A stretch of 64,000 nt of DNA from Costus lasius (Eukaryota > Streptophyta > Magnoliopsida > Zingiberales > Costaceae). A program made the position numbers and the translations under genes. The notes under the pieces are model-generated. The model saw only the letters and a program-made list of their open reading frames with translations, did no database searches and was not told the DNA's origin. Of this stretch, positions 22,569 through 33,776 are shown one piece after another; position 1 is the stretch's first letter, and each line of letters begins with the position of its first letter. The stretch spans positions 49,938,596 through 50,002,595 of the forward strand of contig CM050454.1 of NCBI GenBank assembly GCA_027563935.2. Reading direction: 5' to 3'.

Positions 22569-24278
22569 TGATGACACCAAAATTCATAGTATATTTTGTG
22601 TCATTTCATTGGTCTTTTTGTGTCATATTTATGCTCTTTTACTTGTTTTTAAGACCTATTTATCAAACATTGCGGAATCTACACCATTTCTTATTTTTTA
22701 TGATTTTTAGGTAAAAAGTGCCATATTTTGATAGATTTTGAAAGATTTAAACACACCAATGGATTCCAGACGTCGAGACAAAGCCGCCTGTCAATTTTCA
22801 TGAAAATCGGAGCAAGTTTGAAAAATTACACCCACGGGTGTAATAAATATTATGGTACCGTAATTTCTGCCCCAGAAAGCACATAAGCAAAATTATGGTA
22901 GTGCCATAATAAATATTACACTACCATAATTTTTATCCAGAAATATACATAAAGAAATTACGGCACTGCCATAATGAAAATTATGGTACTGTAATTGCAA
23001 CCCAGGTTGCCTGATTCTTCCATGAATTTCTTGCGAAGACGATTTTTCGAGCTATAGACCACCAAATTGAGATCCGAAAGAAGCTATAAACTCGTCTCAA
23101 CGAGGAGAAGAGAGGGAGAGTGAAAACCCTAATTTTATCCACTATCTAGAGAGAAATCAAGGGAGGCATCCCTAGGGCACGGCCTTGTGCCGAGAGGCAT
23201 AGAGGCCACCTTAGGCCGCGGTTTTCACAAGAAAGCTTCACCTGGAGGAGGAGACGATATCCCAGAAGTTTCAAAGTGAAAGGAGATCGATCAGAGGAGA
23301 AATCAACGAAAGAAGGGTCGTCTACACTGTTCATCGCGATTCTAGAGCAAAATTACAGGCTGTAATTTTCATTACAGCCCTGTGTAAAGTGTTTTTCCCC
23401 TTTCTCTTCGATTTCTGATCAATCTGAACTATGGTTTATTATAATTTTTCTTCCATGCTAGCTTATACATCTTTTGGGACATGGAGGTGTAATCCCCTTG
23501 ATTTCTAATGACTAGATGATCCTTATTTCGTCATGATATTCTTGTTTTGATAATTCTACTTATGTGAATATTGCCTTTAATTCTCCATAGATTCATATTA
23601 TCTGCATGTTTTAGAGTTTTTGCGATATGGACCGAGAGGTGATTTGTGAAAACTTGGAAACCTAAAATTGAATGTTAGGAACTCATTGTAAGAAATTAGG
23701 TTTGTTCTTATTTCTCAATTTTAGAAGTATATTGCCATGTTGGTAATCTGAACTTAGGATTGAGTTATTGAAATAAACATAATGATATTGTGAGAGATCA
23801 AGTTTCAGATCGTTGGAGAACCATAAGTAGAACCTGTGAAAATTATAGTATGAAAATATGTAGTTTTCACTTGAGATGTTTGACATAGAATTCGGATGCA
23901 TGAGAGTGATCCTTGAGTTCTTTGTCAATGATTTACTTATATCTAACATTGAATAAATCTTGCATGAGAGTGAGGATTTGTTCTTTGTAAATTGTCTGCG
24001 CGAGAACAAGATGATTTCTTTATGAAGTAAATTATGTCTTTATCATAATAAGATTAGATTGACGAACACATATTTATATCTAGTCATGGAAATTAAGGTG
24101 GATAAAACCCTAGTCCCACTTTTTCTCTTAGATATTTTGTGCACTTTCCTATCATTTATTTGCATCATATTCGATTTGCTTAGCTAGTGAGAAAACAACT
24201 ATTTGGTACTTAACACGTAGGTCTCTGTGGTTCGATATCTTTTATTACTTCGAAGTATCCGTACACTTGCGGACTACA
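22569..24278 (+). repeat. Element C 5' LTR (1710 bp)
   Basis: TG...CA ends. It ends in the same TCCGTACACTTGCGGAC(TA)CA sequence as the LTR end of gypsy element G. The stretch 22826-22996 has several imperfect palindromes of the type TTAYGG...CCRTAA, also found in C's 3' region. No credible gene; open frames overlapping 23146-24009 are not supported by any family likeness. Confidence 0.9.
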
Positions 24279-24288
24279 ATAAGTTTTT

Positions 24289-24305
24289 TGCACTGTTGCC
24301 GGGGA
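24289..24305 (+). other. Element C primer-binding site (Asp-tRNA type)
   Basis: TGCACTGTTGCCGGGGA lies 10 bp after the LTR and differs at three positions (two substitutions and a missing base) from the usual Athila/Tat site TGGCGCCGTTGCCGGGGA. It has the same layout as in G (54595-54612). Confidence 0.8.
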
Positions 24306-24542
24306 CCTTGGTTTTGTTAATATCAAAATAGTTGTTAATATGCTAGACTAAGTTTTATTTGTTTTATATTTAACTTTGTTTTTTTTTTGCTTTTGCAGGT
24401 TTTGGATTTTCACACCTGTGACAGAACTGTGATATCTAAAAATTTTAAATTTGCTTGTGTTTTTATTCTGAGAAAATTAAAAAATATATATTTTGATTGA
24501 TTGGTGTTGGATAATCTTTCTGTTATTGATAGATTTGAAGAT

Positions 24543-25580
24543 ATGTCTTTTAATCACAATTCATGGGCAAATAAAAGAGGTGAGGTATACATGCCACAAG
24601 GTAAATATGAAGATGATTCATTGTACACTCTTGAAGATAAATTAGACTCTTATATGCACCCTGTTAGGATATCTTATTCTTCTATTAGGTGTGATATTTG
24701 TGGATGTTTTGATCATTATACCTCTGACTGCCAATTTTTAAATCCCAATTCACCATGGCATCAAGATGATCAATATAATTATAGATGGGAAAATCACCAA
24801 ACTTCTTTTTATGATGATTGCTCAAATCATATTTTTGAACCATGCTTTGAGGACCCTGAAAAAATCTAGCTTAGAGTTGATGTTTAAAAAGTTCATGGAA
24901 CAAAGTGAGGAGTCACATGAGACCTTTAAAGAAATGAATTCTATGATGGATAATATGAGTGCTAATTCTGAAATACTAGAAACCCAGTTAGCACAACAAG
25001 CTTGTTTATTTGAGTTTGATTCGGAAACTGAGAAAATTGATTTAGAAAAGTCCCCCTCTGATTTTGATTGTTTTGAAATTAACTCTTTTGTGAACATTAA
25101 TGAATCTCACTCTGATTTTGATAATTTTGAAATTGATTCATCTGATAAATTATTTGTGAAAAAATTTGAAGAAATTGATTTTGAAAAATCTCTTTTTGAT
25201 TATAGTGATGAAATTGATTCTTTTGATGATATATTATTTGTGGTTAAATCTGATGAAGGATATGAGGGAACTGATTTAAAAAAGTCTTACTCTAATTTTG
25301 TTGATAATTTGAAATTGATAAATTATTTGATTATGGACATAAGGAACTTGAAAAAGATTTGAAAATTACAAATACTCATGAATCTCACTATGATGTTTTA
25401 TCCATACCTATTGTTCAACCTTTTGATTTATTTGAAAAATTATGTTTTATTGAGGAATTTAATGTGAGAGATAAAGACTATTTTGATGATCCAATACTTG
25501 AATCTTTTGATGGAAGTCCTACTCTCATTGCAATTGAAGATATAATTTTGAAGAAAAGGACTAATGATTTTGCTTACTGA
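24543..25580 (+). pseudogene. Element C gag-like remnant with one zinc knuckle
   Basis: From ATG 24543 (MSFNHNSW) the frame reaches a CX2CX4HX4C knuckle (CDICGCFDHYTSDC, about 24690-24730), then an Asn/Trp-rich stretch (NPNSPWHQDDQYNYRWENH) in the place of the NPYSNxYNPGW block of gag in D. It stops at 24869. A second frame continues from just before with a coiled-coil-like helix (FKKFMEQSEESHETFKEM, ETQLAQQ) as in D's gag linker, then a long acidic region with repeated SDFD(C/N)FEI(N/D)S and EEIDFEKS words, ending at 25362. A third short frame runs to 25580. I read this as the C-terminal half of a gypsy gag kept without a capsid or enzyme part. Whether it is translated is unknown. Confidence 0.6.
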
Positions 25581-25920
25581 CAAATTTAAGAAGATCATTG
25601 AATATCCTTTGAGTGGAATTGAAATTTTTTATTTTAGTTTCTGCATATTTGAGAAAGCCACGTCAATTGTAATTTACATGAAATTTTGGATGTTTGGATT
25701 AGTGGCTAAACTTTTTGGATAGCGGAAAAGGAAACAATTATATGCTATTTACTATGGTATTGATCCACCTACTTCGCCATGATGCTTGAGTTTTGGTCAA
25801 GCTATAGACCTAAAAATTAGCGCTTCTTGGGAGGCAACCCAAGCACTCTTACTTAGCTTAGTTTCTTTTATTTTAGTTTATTTTTAGAATTAATTTTTCT
25901 TCTCTTTTTGCAGGGAAAAT
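25581..25920 (+). other. Element C post-coding region with GGGAGGCAACCC hairpin
   Basis: Non-coding. At about 25826-25843 CTTGGG-AGGCAA-CCCAAG forms a 6-bp hairpin. From memory this motif (CTTGGGAGGCAACCCAAG) is common downstream of coding sequence in plant gypsy elements. It marks the start of C's long 3' untranslated part. Confidence 0.5.
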
Positions 25921-25928
25921 CAAACTTT

Positions 25929-26270
25929 GCGCAAAATACGGCACTGCCGTAATCTTTTCCACGGTGCCATAATTTCGGCTGATTTCTTACCCAAGACTTT
26001 TCTGAAGTTTTGTGAAAAATATGGCAGTACCATATTCTTTTTCATGGTATCGTAAGTTTGGCTAATTTTTGACCCAAAAGTTCTTTGACTTTTACGGCAG
26101 GGCCGTAATCATTTTCATGTGCCGTATTTTTGAGTGATTTTTGACCCGAAAGTTTTGAGATTTTTGTGCAAAATATGGCAGTGCCATAACCATTTTTACG
26201 GTGCCGTAATTCCATCATATTTCTGACCCGAGAGTTGTATATATTACGGCACTACCATTAGGAATATTAT
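25929..26270 (+). repeat. Element C ~75-80-bp tandem repeats built on palindromes
   Basis: About four degenerate units, each with a TTTTGTGCAAAA-like lead, one or two inverted repeats and a TTTTTGACCCGAAAGTT-like tail. The inverted repeats include TACGGCA-C-TGCCGTA (25937-25951), ATATGG/CCATAT (26019-26035), TTACGGC/GCCGTAA (26092-26108), TATGGCA-G-TGCCATA (about 26174-26188) and TTACGG/CCGTAA (about 26196-26209). The same words occur in both LTRs of C. Confidence 0.75.
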
Positions 26271-28177
26271 GCCCGTAATGTTAAAACTACATTCTGCTTA
26301 TCTGATTAAGTGTTTTCTCGCTGTGATTTTCAGAAACTGGAATTGTGAAATTTTTGATCTTTGGCACAAACATGAACTGCTCATCTTTGTCTATTTTTTG
26401 GATATTTTTGTTGAATTTTAAAGTCCATGGATCATCCTATAACACATAGCATCTTTTGGTACTTGATTAATTTTTGCAGCAGTTTTTTTTTAACTAATCT
26501 GATTAGCTCTTTTGCTACAGATTTTTAAGATACTTTAATGAGTTGAAACCTTGATCTTTCACTTGAAATTGGAAGAACATGTTTCGTTCTATCTCGTGGA
26601 TTAGTTGTTTTCATTAAAATATTTTCTGACAATTCTAGGAAGCATGGCAACTTTTGGTAACTGATTAACTTCTGCAGCAGTTTTTAATTTAGTAATCTGA
26701 TTTGCCTTCTTTTTGTTAATACCCTAAATTCATGACAGATTTTGATCCTTTAATTTTCATGCGTTTGGAAAGAACAAGTTTTGTTCTTCCGCATGGTTCT
26801 GTCTATTTTCTTTATGGATCATTAAACCTCATTCTTGGGTATAGCTACTTTTCATAAATAAATCAGTGGCTGCTCTATTTGCTTTCAACCTGTTATTGCT
26901 TCTTTTGCCTCTAGATCCAGAAATCTTCAAGAGCAACTGTCTTCCACCTCTTGTGGAGCACCACCAGCAACCTCTTACTTTTTCTGCTGCCTCTGTTTCT
27001 ATTGATTTTGTTTATTTTATTGATTTTATTTATTTATTTTTGCAGCAGAATCTTCATATAGTGACTCTGATTTTTTTAGTTGTGCAGTGTTATCTCTCGC
27101 ACCATCAGCCGACGTCTTCACTTCCATGACTGTAGTCTCCAGCAGGCCACTGGAGATTCTTCATCATCACTCTACTATCGGCACCATCATTGCTAGCAGC
27201 TTTTCAGCTAGCATCTGTTCCACCTCTGCTTCTCACCTACATCAGCTCTTTCCACCGACACCCCCCTTCAGACCTCCAACGATATCTCTGATTACCTCTT
27301 GAGAAAAATTTTATTTTTGCTATGTAAGGGACTATTTTTTGATGTGAGCCTTACGTATTTAAAATTGTGCAGGTAAATTTTCAGAAGGCGCATCTTTGGA
27401 CCTAGCCACATCTGCCCTGACACTACACCCCGGATGACTATTGATATATAGTTTTGTGAGTATTGTTTGCACTTTCTAGTGATCTTATTCGGTATAATTG
27501 TATGGTATTGCTACCTTATTTCTTTTGCTATTTTCTATGATTGTATCACTCACCGAGATTTCTATTCGATGTGGTTGCTTGAATCTATCATTTTACACTT
27601 TTGACTATGATTGTATGAGTTTCATGCTTCACACCTTTTGCATTGATTTTGACATTTTTGATGTTTAAAAATTTTTATGACTTGTATCCATGTGATAAGA
27701 GGTGTGTGGATTTTTCTATGATGATGAATGTTTATGCATGTTAATGAATGAAGATATACCTATTATGCTGAATTTATTTCTTCAATATATATCTACTTGT
27801 TGAAATGCTTCATAGATTGATGCATAAAGTTATGGGTAGGTATGTTGTTTGATGAATGAAATTTAAAAGTGAAACATCTTTCTTGAATAAAATGAGCATA
27901 TGAGTGTAATTTTTGAATTGATGTCAATTGATTAACCTAGTTGATGTTTAGTTTATCTTACTATTTGTTGGGAAAAAGAATCCAAGATCCAAAAATAGAG
28001 AGAGACTCCCCTACTTGGCACTGCGTAAAATTGGTAGTGATACCGAAGATATGGGTTGAAGTCTGTAAAAAAAAAGAGAGAGAGAGAAAAAAAAGAAAAT
28101 GACTCCTCTACTTGACACTGTGTAAAATTGACAGTGGTACCGAAGATAAGAGTTGAAGTCCAAATAAAAAGTGTGTA
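26271..28177 (+). other. Element C long 3' non-coding region
   Basis: AT-rich DNA without a recognisable gene. Stretches near 26450-26500 and 26650-26700 share TTTTGGTA(C/A)(T/C)TGATTAA followed by TGCAGCAG, suggesting a degenerate ~190-bp duplication. Two short frames (26866-27129 and 27087-27302, rich in Ser, Pro, His and Leu) resemble no family I know. A ~65-bp segment (TACTTGGCACTGCGTAAAAT...) at about 28004-28069 is repeated at about 28101-28165, separated by a GA/A-rich run. Confidence 0.6.
28173..28177. repeat. Target-site duplication of the copia dimer (GTGTA), left copy
   Basis: GTGTA occurs directly left of LTR a and again at 44770-44774 directly right of LTR c. No such duplication flanks the middle LTR b. 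The array therefore entered C as one insertion. Confidence 0.92.
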
Positions 28178-29871
28178 TGAAGGAAACCCTAAACATTAGG
28201 GGTTGAAACCCTAAACATGCGCATCTAGCATGCATAGCGGAAAAAGGGCTTCAAGTAGATCGCATATGAACTATATAATCAACATGAAGCTATGAGTTGA
28301 GATCTATACCATAGCCATAAGGTTGGAGGTCGGCTTGGAAGAAGAGAGCAAACTTGATCTCCTCCGAAAGTTCACACACAAAGGTGATGAAGACTCCTCA
28401 CTTGCGCACCTCTTGTGCTAGCAAGAATGCCAAGATGTCTTTGATCGAGTATAGGAAAGAGATGAAGACTTCTTTGCTTGGCCGATCCTTTCTCCAAGAT
28501 GTCGTCTCCTTCACCAATGTCTCGTCACGAGAGCAAGCGAAGGCCGAGAGTGAATGGAGCGTTCACTTGTCATTTGCGTTCAAGGAGACATGCGCTTATG
28601 ACTTTCCAAATTAGGAAAAACATTAAGCCATGCGTTCAAGATCTCTAAACCGATCTTAAACTCCACAAAACGCCTTAAACAATGAACCATGCGTTCAAGC
28701 CCTTGAACCGGTTCAAAGCAAATGTGTTTGGACCAAAAGCCAAACCAAACCGGCCCAAGCCAAATCGGTCTAGATCAACCAAACCCTAAGGTTTCCAATC
28801 TAACCGTTCATCTCATGATGCTCTTGATCTCACCGATCTAGCATCATCTCTCTCGATCGAAGCTTACCGATCTCAAGCCCTAATCAATCAAACATGATCA
28901 GACCAGATCTCACTTACAATCAGAGATTAAATCCCTTTAAACTGAACCGAAACAATTCAGTCCACACGATCTGACTTAAGCAAGCCATATCACCAAATTG
29001 TGCGACCCTAAGGGTTTCCTTTAAATGTCGGTAACGATAACTTTCGTTATCACGACCAGTGAGGGGTATCTAGCAACACATCACTGTCTCCCGATATAAA
29101 GGAAAAAGTCTTCCAAGACTACACCCAAACCATGGCACAAGTGTGACTCAATTCACAAGGCATACATGTGTCCTTTGCCACTGGATGTTCTTATTGGACA
29201 AGCGGGTCAAGCTTGTAACTCCAATACGATGAGCATGATTAGATCAGATGCACATAGTCATCTGGGTATGGCCATACACTTCCTCAATCATCTCATATAA
29301 GGGGGGCCCTTTAGAACATCACACTCCTTGAACAAGGAGACGGCAATCCTTTATCTATCACTAGTGCCCTAACCTGATTCAAGCTCACCATCCAAGATAG
29401 TCTATAATCATTATGTTTCAAATGATATTGAACTATCTCAAGACAATGACAATCATCATTCAGAAACACAAGTGATCTCAAGTCAGAGGACATGTGCCAC
29501 TTGCTGCATACAAGGATCATTCACATTGTGACAAGCAATGGAATATCCCAGTAGGGTCTGTCCAGTACATCCAATGTACCCATGAGTCTACATCTTATTC
29601 CATGCTCGAAGCATCCTATAAGATTAGCACTCATATCAGTCTCAATCATATCAAGGCTGTCTCATGTTCACCAAGATATCTCGACTAAGGACTTATAGCC
29701 TGTCAGCCTAGCTGAACAGCTTTGAGACATTATTCAGAAGTACACTTATTACAGCAGACAAGGTAACAACCTGAATAATAACCATGCCTTTTATAAACAT
29801 AAGAGTTTATTACATGATACTTTTACAATCCCAAAGGCCTCAAACATTAGCCTTAAGGGCATACCCCAACA
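28178..29871 (-). repeat. Dimer LTR a (1694 bp), left end
   Basis: On the minus strand it begins TGTTGGGGTATGCCC at 29871 and ends at 28178. It is the 3' LTR of unit 1. The GNRA hairpin (GATAAC-GAAA-GTTATC on the minus strand) is at 29036-29051 and the TATA-like box at 29091-29100. Confidence 0.95.
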
Positions 29872-29891
29872 ATCTCCCACTTGCACTTAAT

Positions 29892-32800
29892 CTAATGGTT
29901 GAGAAATCTCAAACCCATATTATTACAGTGCTTCTCATGCTTCTGCTGCGCCAGAGGCTTGGTAAGTGGGTCTGCCAGATTGTCATCTGTATGAACCTTG
30001 CATATTTTGATCTCGCCACGATCAATGATCTCCCGGATCAAGTGAAACCGTCTCTGTATGTGCTTGGACTTCTGGTGCGACCGCGGTTCCTTTGCTTGTG
30101 CGATGGCTCCAGTGTTATCACAGAAGATAACCAAAGGATCTGCACTCGAAGGAACGACACCAAGTTCTCTCACGAACTTACGAATCCACACTGCCTCCTT
30201 AGATGCTTCCGAGGCTGCAACATACTCGGCTTCTGTTGTGGAATCAGCAACAGTTGACTGTTTGAAACTCTTCCACACCACTGCTCCACCATTCAAGCTA
30301 AAAACATAGCCTGATTGCGATCGGAAATCATCCTGGTCCGACTGGAACGAAGCGTCAGTATATCCCTCTATACTGAGTTCTTCCTGACCACCATATATCA
30401 AGAACATATCTTTGGTCCTCCGCAGATATTTTAAAATGTTCTTGACCGCAATCCAGTGCGCCAAACCTGGATTACTTTGGAATCGACTGGTTACGCTTAA
30501 CCCGTAAGCGACGTCTGGGCGAGTACATAACATCGCATACATAATGGACCCAATAGCCGAAGCATAAGGCGTATTGTCCATTTCATCTTTCTCAGTCTGT
30601 GTTTGTGGACACTGACTCTTTGAAAGATTCAGACCATGTCTGACTGGAAGATATCCACGTTTAGAATTCTCTAAATGGAATCTCTCCAGGACTTTATCGA
30701 TGTAAGTACTCTGGCACAGCCCGAGAAGCCTCTTAGATCTATCCCGGTAGATCTTCACACCTAGTACATAGGCTGCTTCTCCTAAATCTTTCATCTGGAA
30801 ACATTTTCCTAACCATGCCTTAACAGCATGCAGTTCAGGAATATCATTTCCAATGATTAAGATATCATCGACGTAGAGGATTAGGAATGTAATTACGCTC
30901 CCACTAAACCTCTTATATACACACGGGTCATCCTCGTTCTTGATGAAACCAAACTCAGAGATTGATTCATCAAAACGAATGTTCCAGCTTCTTGATGCTT
31001 GTTTCAGTCCATAAATGGACTTCTTTAACTTGCATATTTTATGACGATCTGCTGGATTAGTGAAACCTTCCGGTTGTGTCATATACACATCCTCATCCAG
31101 ATTTCCATTAAGGAAAGCTGTTTTCACATCCATCTGCCAGATCTCATAATCGTAATATGCTGCTATCGCGAAAAGAATCCGAATAGACTTAAACATGGCT
31201 ACAGGAGAGAAAGTTTCATCATAATCTAACCCGTAGATTTGTTTGAAACCTTTCGCTACTAGCCTGCCTTTATAGGTAACCACGTTACCATCCATGTCAA
31301 TCTTCTTCTTGAAGATCCATTTACAGCCTATAGGGATTACTCCCGGAGGCGGATCAACCAAATCCCAGACCTGGTTATCTGACATGGAGTCCATTTCGGC
31401 TCGCATAGCTTCAAGCCATCTAGCTGACTCCGGTCCACTGACCGCATCCGCATAAGTGAGGGGTTCATCATTATCAATGATGTAGACTCCGTCATAGCGC
31501 TCAGGCTGACGACGGATCCTACCCGATCTTCGCGGTTCCCGTGATATTTGAGCCTCAGGTTGCTCAATAACCTGATCTACCGGCTCAGGCTCATCCAACT
31601 GTGCTTGACTACTTTGTCCTTCCTCTGGATTCTCATCCAGCTTTATTTCTCTCCCACTGGCCTCTTGCAGAAGAAACTCCTTCTCAAGAAATATGGCCGT
31701 CCGAGCAACAAAAACCTTGTTCTCTTTGGGATCGTAGAAATAATAACCCTTAGTTTCCTTAGGGTAACCGACAAAGATACATTTCTCAGATCTGCTCTCT
31801 AGTTTCCCAGAGGCGAGCTTTTTGACATAAGCCTCGCAACCCCAGATCCTGATAAATGTCAAGCTAGGCTGTTTCCCATACCATAACTCATATGGCGTCT
31901 TTAAAACTGCCTTGGATGGCACTCGGTTTAGTACCTTTGCAGCTGTTTCCAGTGCAAAACCCCAAAAGGAGTATGGAAGAGTAGCCTGACTCATCATAGA
32001 ACGAACCATATCAAGCAACGTTCTATTTCTCCTCTCGGACACACCATTCCACTGCGGTGTTCCTGGCGGAGTGAGCTGTGAGATAATCCCACACTCCTTC
32101 AGATAGTCAGTAAACGCATGACTCAGGTATTCACCACCTCGATCAGAACGAAGTGCCTTGATATTTCGGCCTAGCTGATTCTGTACTTCATTTTTGAACT
32201 CTTTGAACTTGTCAAAAGATTCACTTTTATGTCTTATTAAATAGACATATCCATACCTACTGAAATCATCAGTAAAGGTAATGAAGTACTGATAGCCACC
32301 TCTGGCATGTTTACTAAAAGGCCCACACACATCACTGTGTATAAGGTCAAGTAAACCTGAAGTCCTCTGACCTTTGTGAAGAAAAGGAGACTTCGTCATT
32401 TTACCCATCAAACAAGCTTTGCATGTATCAATCTCCTCATAGGAGAATGATCCCAGCAGTCCATGTTCATGCAACCGCTTAATGCGCTTCTCGTTTATAT
32501 GGCCTAAACGACTATGCCATAACAAGGTGCTGTCATCAGCATATTTGGCTTTCTTATTATCAATGTTTTGTATAGAATTTTCCATGTCCAACATGTATAA
32601 CCCATTGTTAATTGAACCAGTTGCATACACAATATTATCATGAGATAAAACACACTTTGAAATCTTGCATTCAAAGGCAAATCCTTTCCTGACAAGAGCA
32701 GGAATAGAGATAATATTCTTTGTGATACTCGGTACAAAATAACAATTGTTCAATTCTAATACAATGCCAGATGGTAAAGAAATGAAATAGTCTCCTACAG

Positions 32801-33776
32801 CAACAGCAGCAACCCGTGCCCCGTTTCCAACTCGTAGGTCTACCTCATGCTGTCCCACCTGCCTTCTTCTCTTGAGTTCCTGTACATTTGAACAAATGTG
32901 AACTCCACATGCAGTGTCCAACACCCATGAAATAGTAGAAGAAGATAACATGACCTCAGTCACATATATACCTGAGCCAGAAGCGATGCTTCCCCTCTTA
33001 TCTCCTTGGAGCGCTTTACAGTCCTTTTTCCAGTGACCCAGCTGGCCACAGTGGAAACACCTGTTATCCTTCGACCGCTTCACCTTCTGTTTCAGGGCCT
33101 TGCTGTAATTCTTGACAGGGGCCTTGCCCTTCTTCCCCTTCTTCTTGTTCCTAAAAGGAACCATTAAGACAGAGGTTGAAGGCTTACCCTTCAGAGTTTC
33201 CTCAGTTGTCAAGAGCATATTCAGCAACTCTGCCGGCGTACAATCGATTTTGTTCATATTAAAGTTAATGATGAACGCATCGAAAGAAGGCGGAAGAGAC
33301 TGCAGAATAATATCTACAGCAAGCTCCTGGTTGATGGTATGCCCCAGTTTCTCCAGAGCCTCCTTGTGCCCAATCATCTTGAGCACGTGAGCTCCCACTG
33401 GGCTCCCCTCAACCAGTTTGCTCTGAAAGAAGAGCTTTGTCAGATTATAGCGTTCTGTCCTCGCCTGTGCAGCATACAGCATCTTGAGGTTCGCTATAAT
33501 TTCTATAGCCGACATATCCTCATGCTGACGCTGCAGCGGTGGCGTCATAGACGCTAGCATCAGGCAAGCGACATCAATGCTATCATTGACGTGCTTTTCG
33601 TAGGCATCCCGAACCGCCCTTGCGGCGTTCGGAGCGGGCTGCGGCGGTATCGCCGTCTCGAGGACATACAGTTTCCTCTCTGCCTTAAGAACGATCTTAA
33701 GGTGTCCAAACCAGTCAGAGAAGTTCGGCCCAGCAAACTTCTCCCTTTCCAGTAGGGATCGCACATTGAAGCTCAT
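29892..33776 (-). CDS. gag-pol: Gag-pol polyprotein, dimer unit 1 (intact, 1294 aa)
   Basis: One uninterrupted frame from the ATG at 33776 to the stop after LRFLNH. Domain order: gag with zinc knuckle CFHCGQLGHWKKDC (about residues 240-253); protease with LDTACG; integrase with HSRLGH/CKAC zinc residues and D-D-E core (HSDVCGPF, RSDRGGEY, SERRNR); RT with WQMDVKTAFLNG and YVDDIL; RNase H with GYTDASFQSD, STTEAEY and FCDNTGA, and a C-terminal RSHQKSKHIQRRFHL. Order and motifs match BARE/Angela copia. The start agrees with A and H (CACCATG). Unlike unit 2 it has Val instead of Ala in the gag segment SKLxEGSP, through A at 33412 on the + strand. Nothing in the frame prevents function. Confidence 0.95.
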   Translation of the reverse strand: MSFNVRSLLEREKFAGPNFSDWFGHLKIVLKAERKLYVLETAIPPQPAPNAARAVRDAYEKHVNDSIDVACLMLASMTPPLQRQHEDMSAIEIIANLKMLYAAQARTERYNLTKLFFQSKLVEGSPVGAHVLKMIGHKEALEKLGHTINQELAVDIILQSLPPSFDAFIINFNMNKIDCTPAELLNMLLTTEETLKGKPSTSVLMVPFRNKKKGKKGKAPVKNYSKALKQKVKRSKDNRCFHCGQLGHWKKDCKALQGDKRGSIASGSGIYVTEVMLSSSTISWVLDTACGVHICSNVQELKRRRQVGQHEVDLRVGNGARVAAVAVGDYFISLPSGIVLELNNCYFVPSITKNIISIPALVRKGFAFECKISKCVLSHDNIVYATGSINNGLYMLDMENSIQNIDNKKAKYADDSTLLWHSRLGHINEKRIKRLHEHGLLGSFSYEEIDTCKACLMGKMTKSPFLHKGQRTSGLLDLIHSDVCGPFSKHARGGYQYFITFTDDFSRYGYVYLIRHKSESFDKFKEFKNEVQNQLGRNIKALRSDRGGEYLSHAFTDYLKECGIISQLTPPGTPQWNGVSERRNRTLLDMVRSMMSQATLPYSFWGFALETAAKVLNRVPSKAVLKTPYELWYGKQPSLTFIRIWGCEAYVKKLASGKLESRSEKCIFVGYPKETKGYYFYDPKENKVFVARTAIFLEKEFLLQEASGREIKLDENPEEGQSSQAQLDEPEPVDQVIEQPEAQISREPRRSGRIRRQPERYDGVYIIDNDEPLTYADAVSGPESARWLEAMRAEMDSMSDNQVWDLVDPPPGVIPIGCKWIFKKKIDMDGNVVTYKGRLVAKGFKQIYGLDYDETFSPVAMFKSIRILFAIAAYYDYEIWQMDVKTAFLNGNLDEDVYMTQPEGFTNPADRHKICKLKKSIYGLKQASRSWNIRFDESISEFGFIKNEDDPCVYKRFSGSVITFLILYVDDILIIGNDIPELHAVKAWLGKCFQMKDLGEAAYVLGVKIYRDRSKRLLGLCQSTYIDKVLERFHLENSKRGYLPVRHGLNLSKSQCPQTQTEKDEMDNTPYASAIGSIMYAMLCTRPDVAYGLSVTSRFQSNPGLAHWIAVKNILKYLRRTKDMFLIYGGQEELSIEGYTDASFQSDQDDFRSQSGYVFSLNGGAVVWKSFKQSTVADSTTEAEYVAASEASKEAVWIRKFVRELGVVPSSADPLVIFCDNTGAIAQAKEPRSHQKSKHIQRRFHLIREIIDRGEIKICKVHTDDNLADPLTKPLAQQKHEKHCNNMGLRFLNH

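Noticed and set aside
24289..24305. tRNA-complementary sequences as possible tRNA genes
   Set aside because: These are primer-binding sites directly beside LTR ends (also 7432, 47996, 54595, 59152). They match only the tRNA 3' end and no cloverleaf is present.
26866..27302. Possible captured host gene fragment in element C
   Set aside because: The two short frames are low-complexity (Ser, Pro, His, Leu) and match nothing I know. The TTTTTGCAG acceptor-like word is not enough to support an exon.
28039..28102. A/GA-rich runs as a possible regulatory element or poly(A) tail of a retroposed gene
   Set aside because: They are simple-sequence runs between two copies of a ~65-bp duplication, and no gene body precedes them.
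29784..30257. 157-codon open frame opposite the RNase H region, also at 37233-37706 and 12741-13184(-)
   Set aside because: It is the antisense shadow of the strongly conserved pol frame and LTR end. It recurs only because the element recurs.
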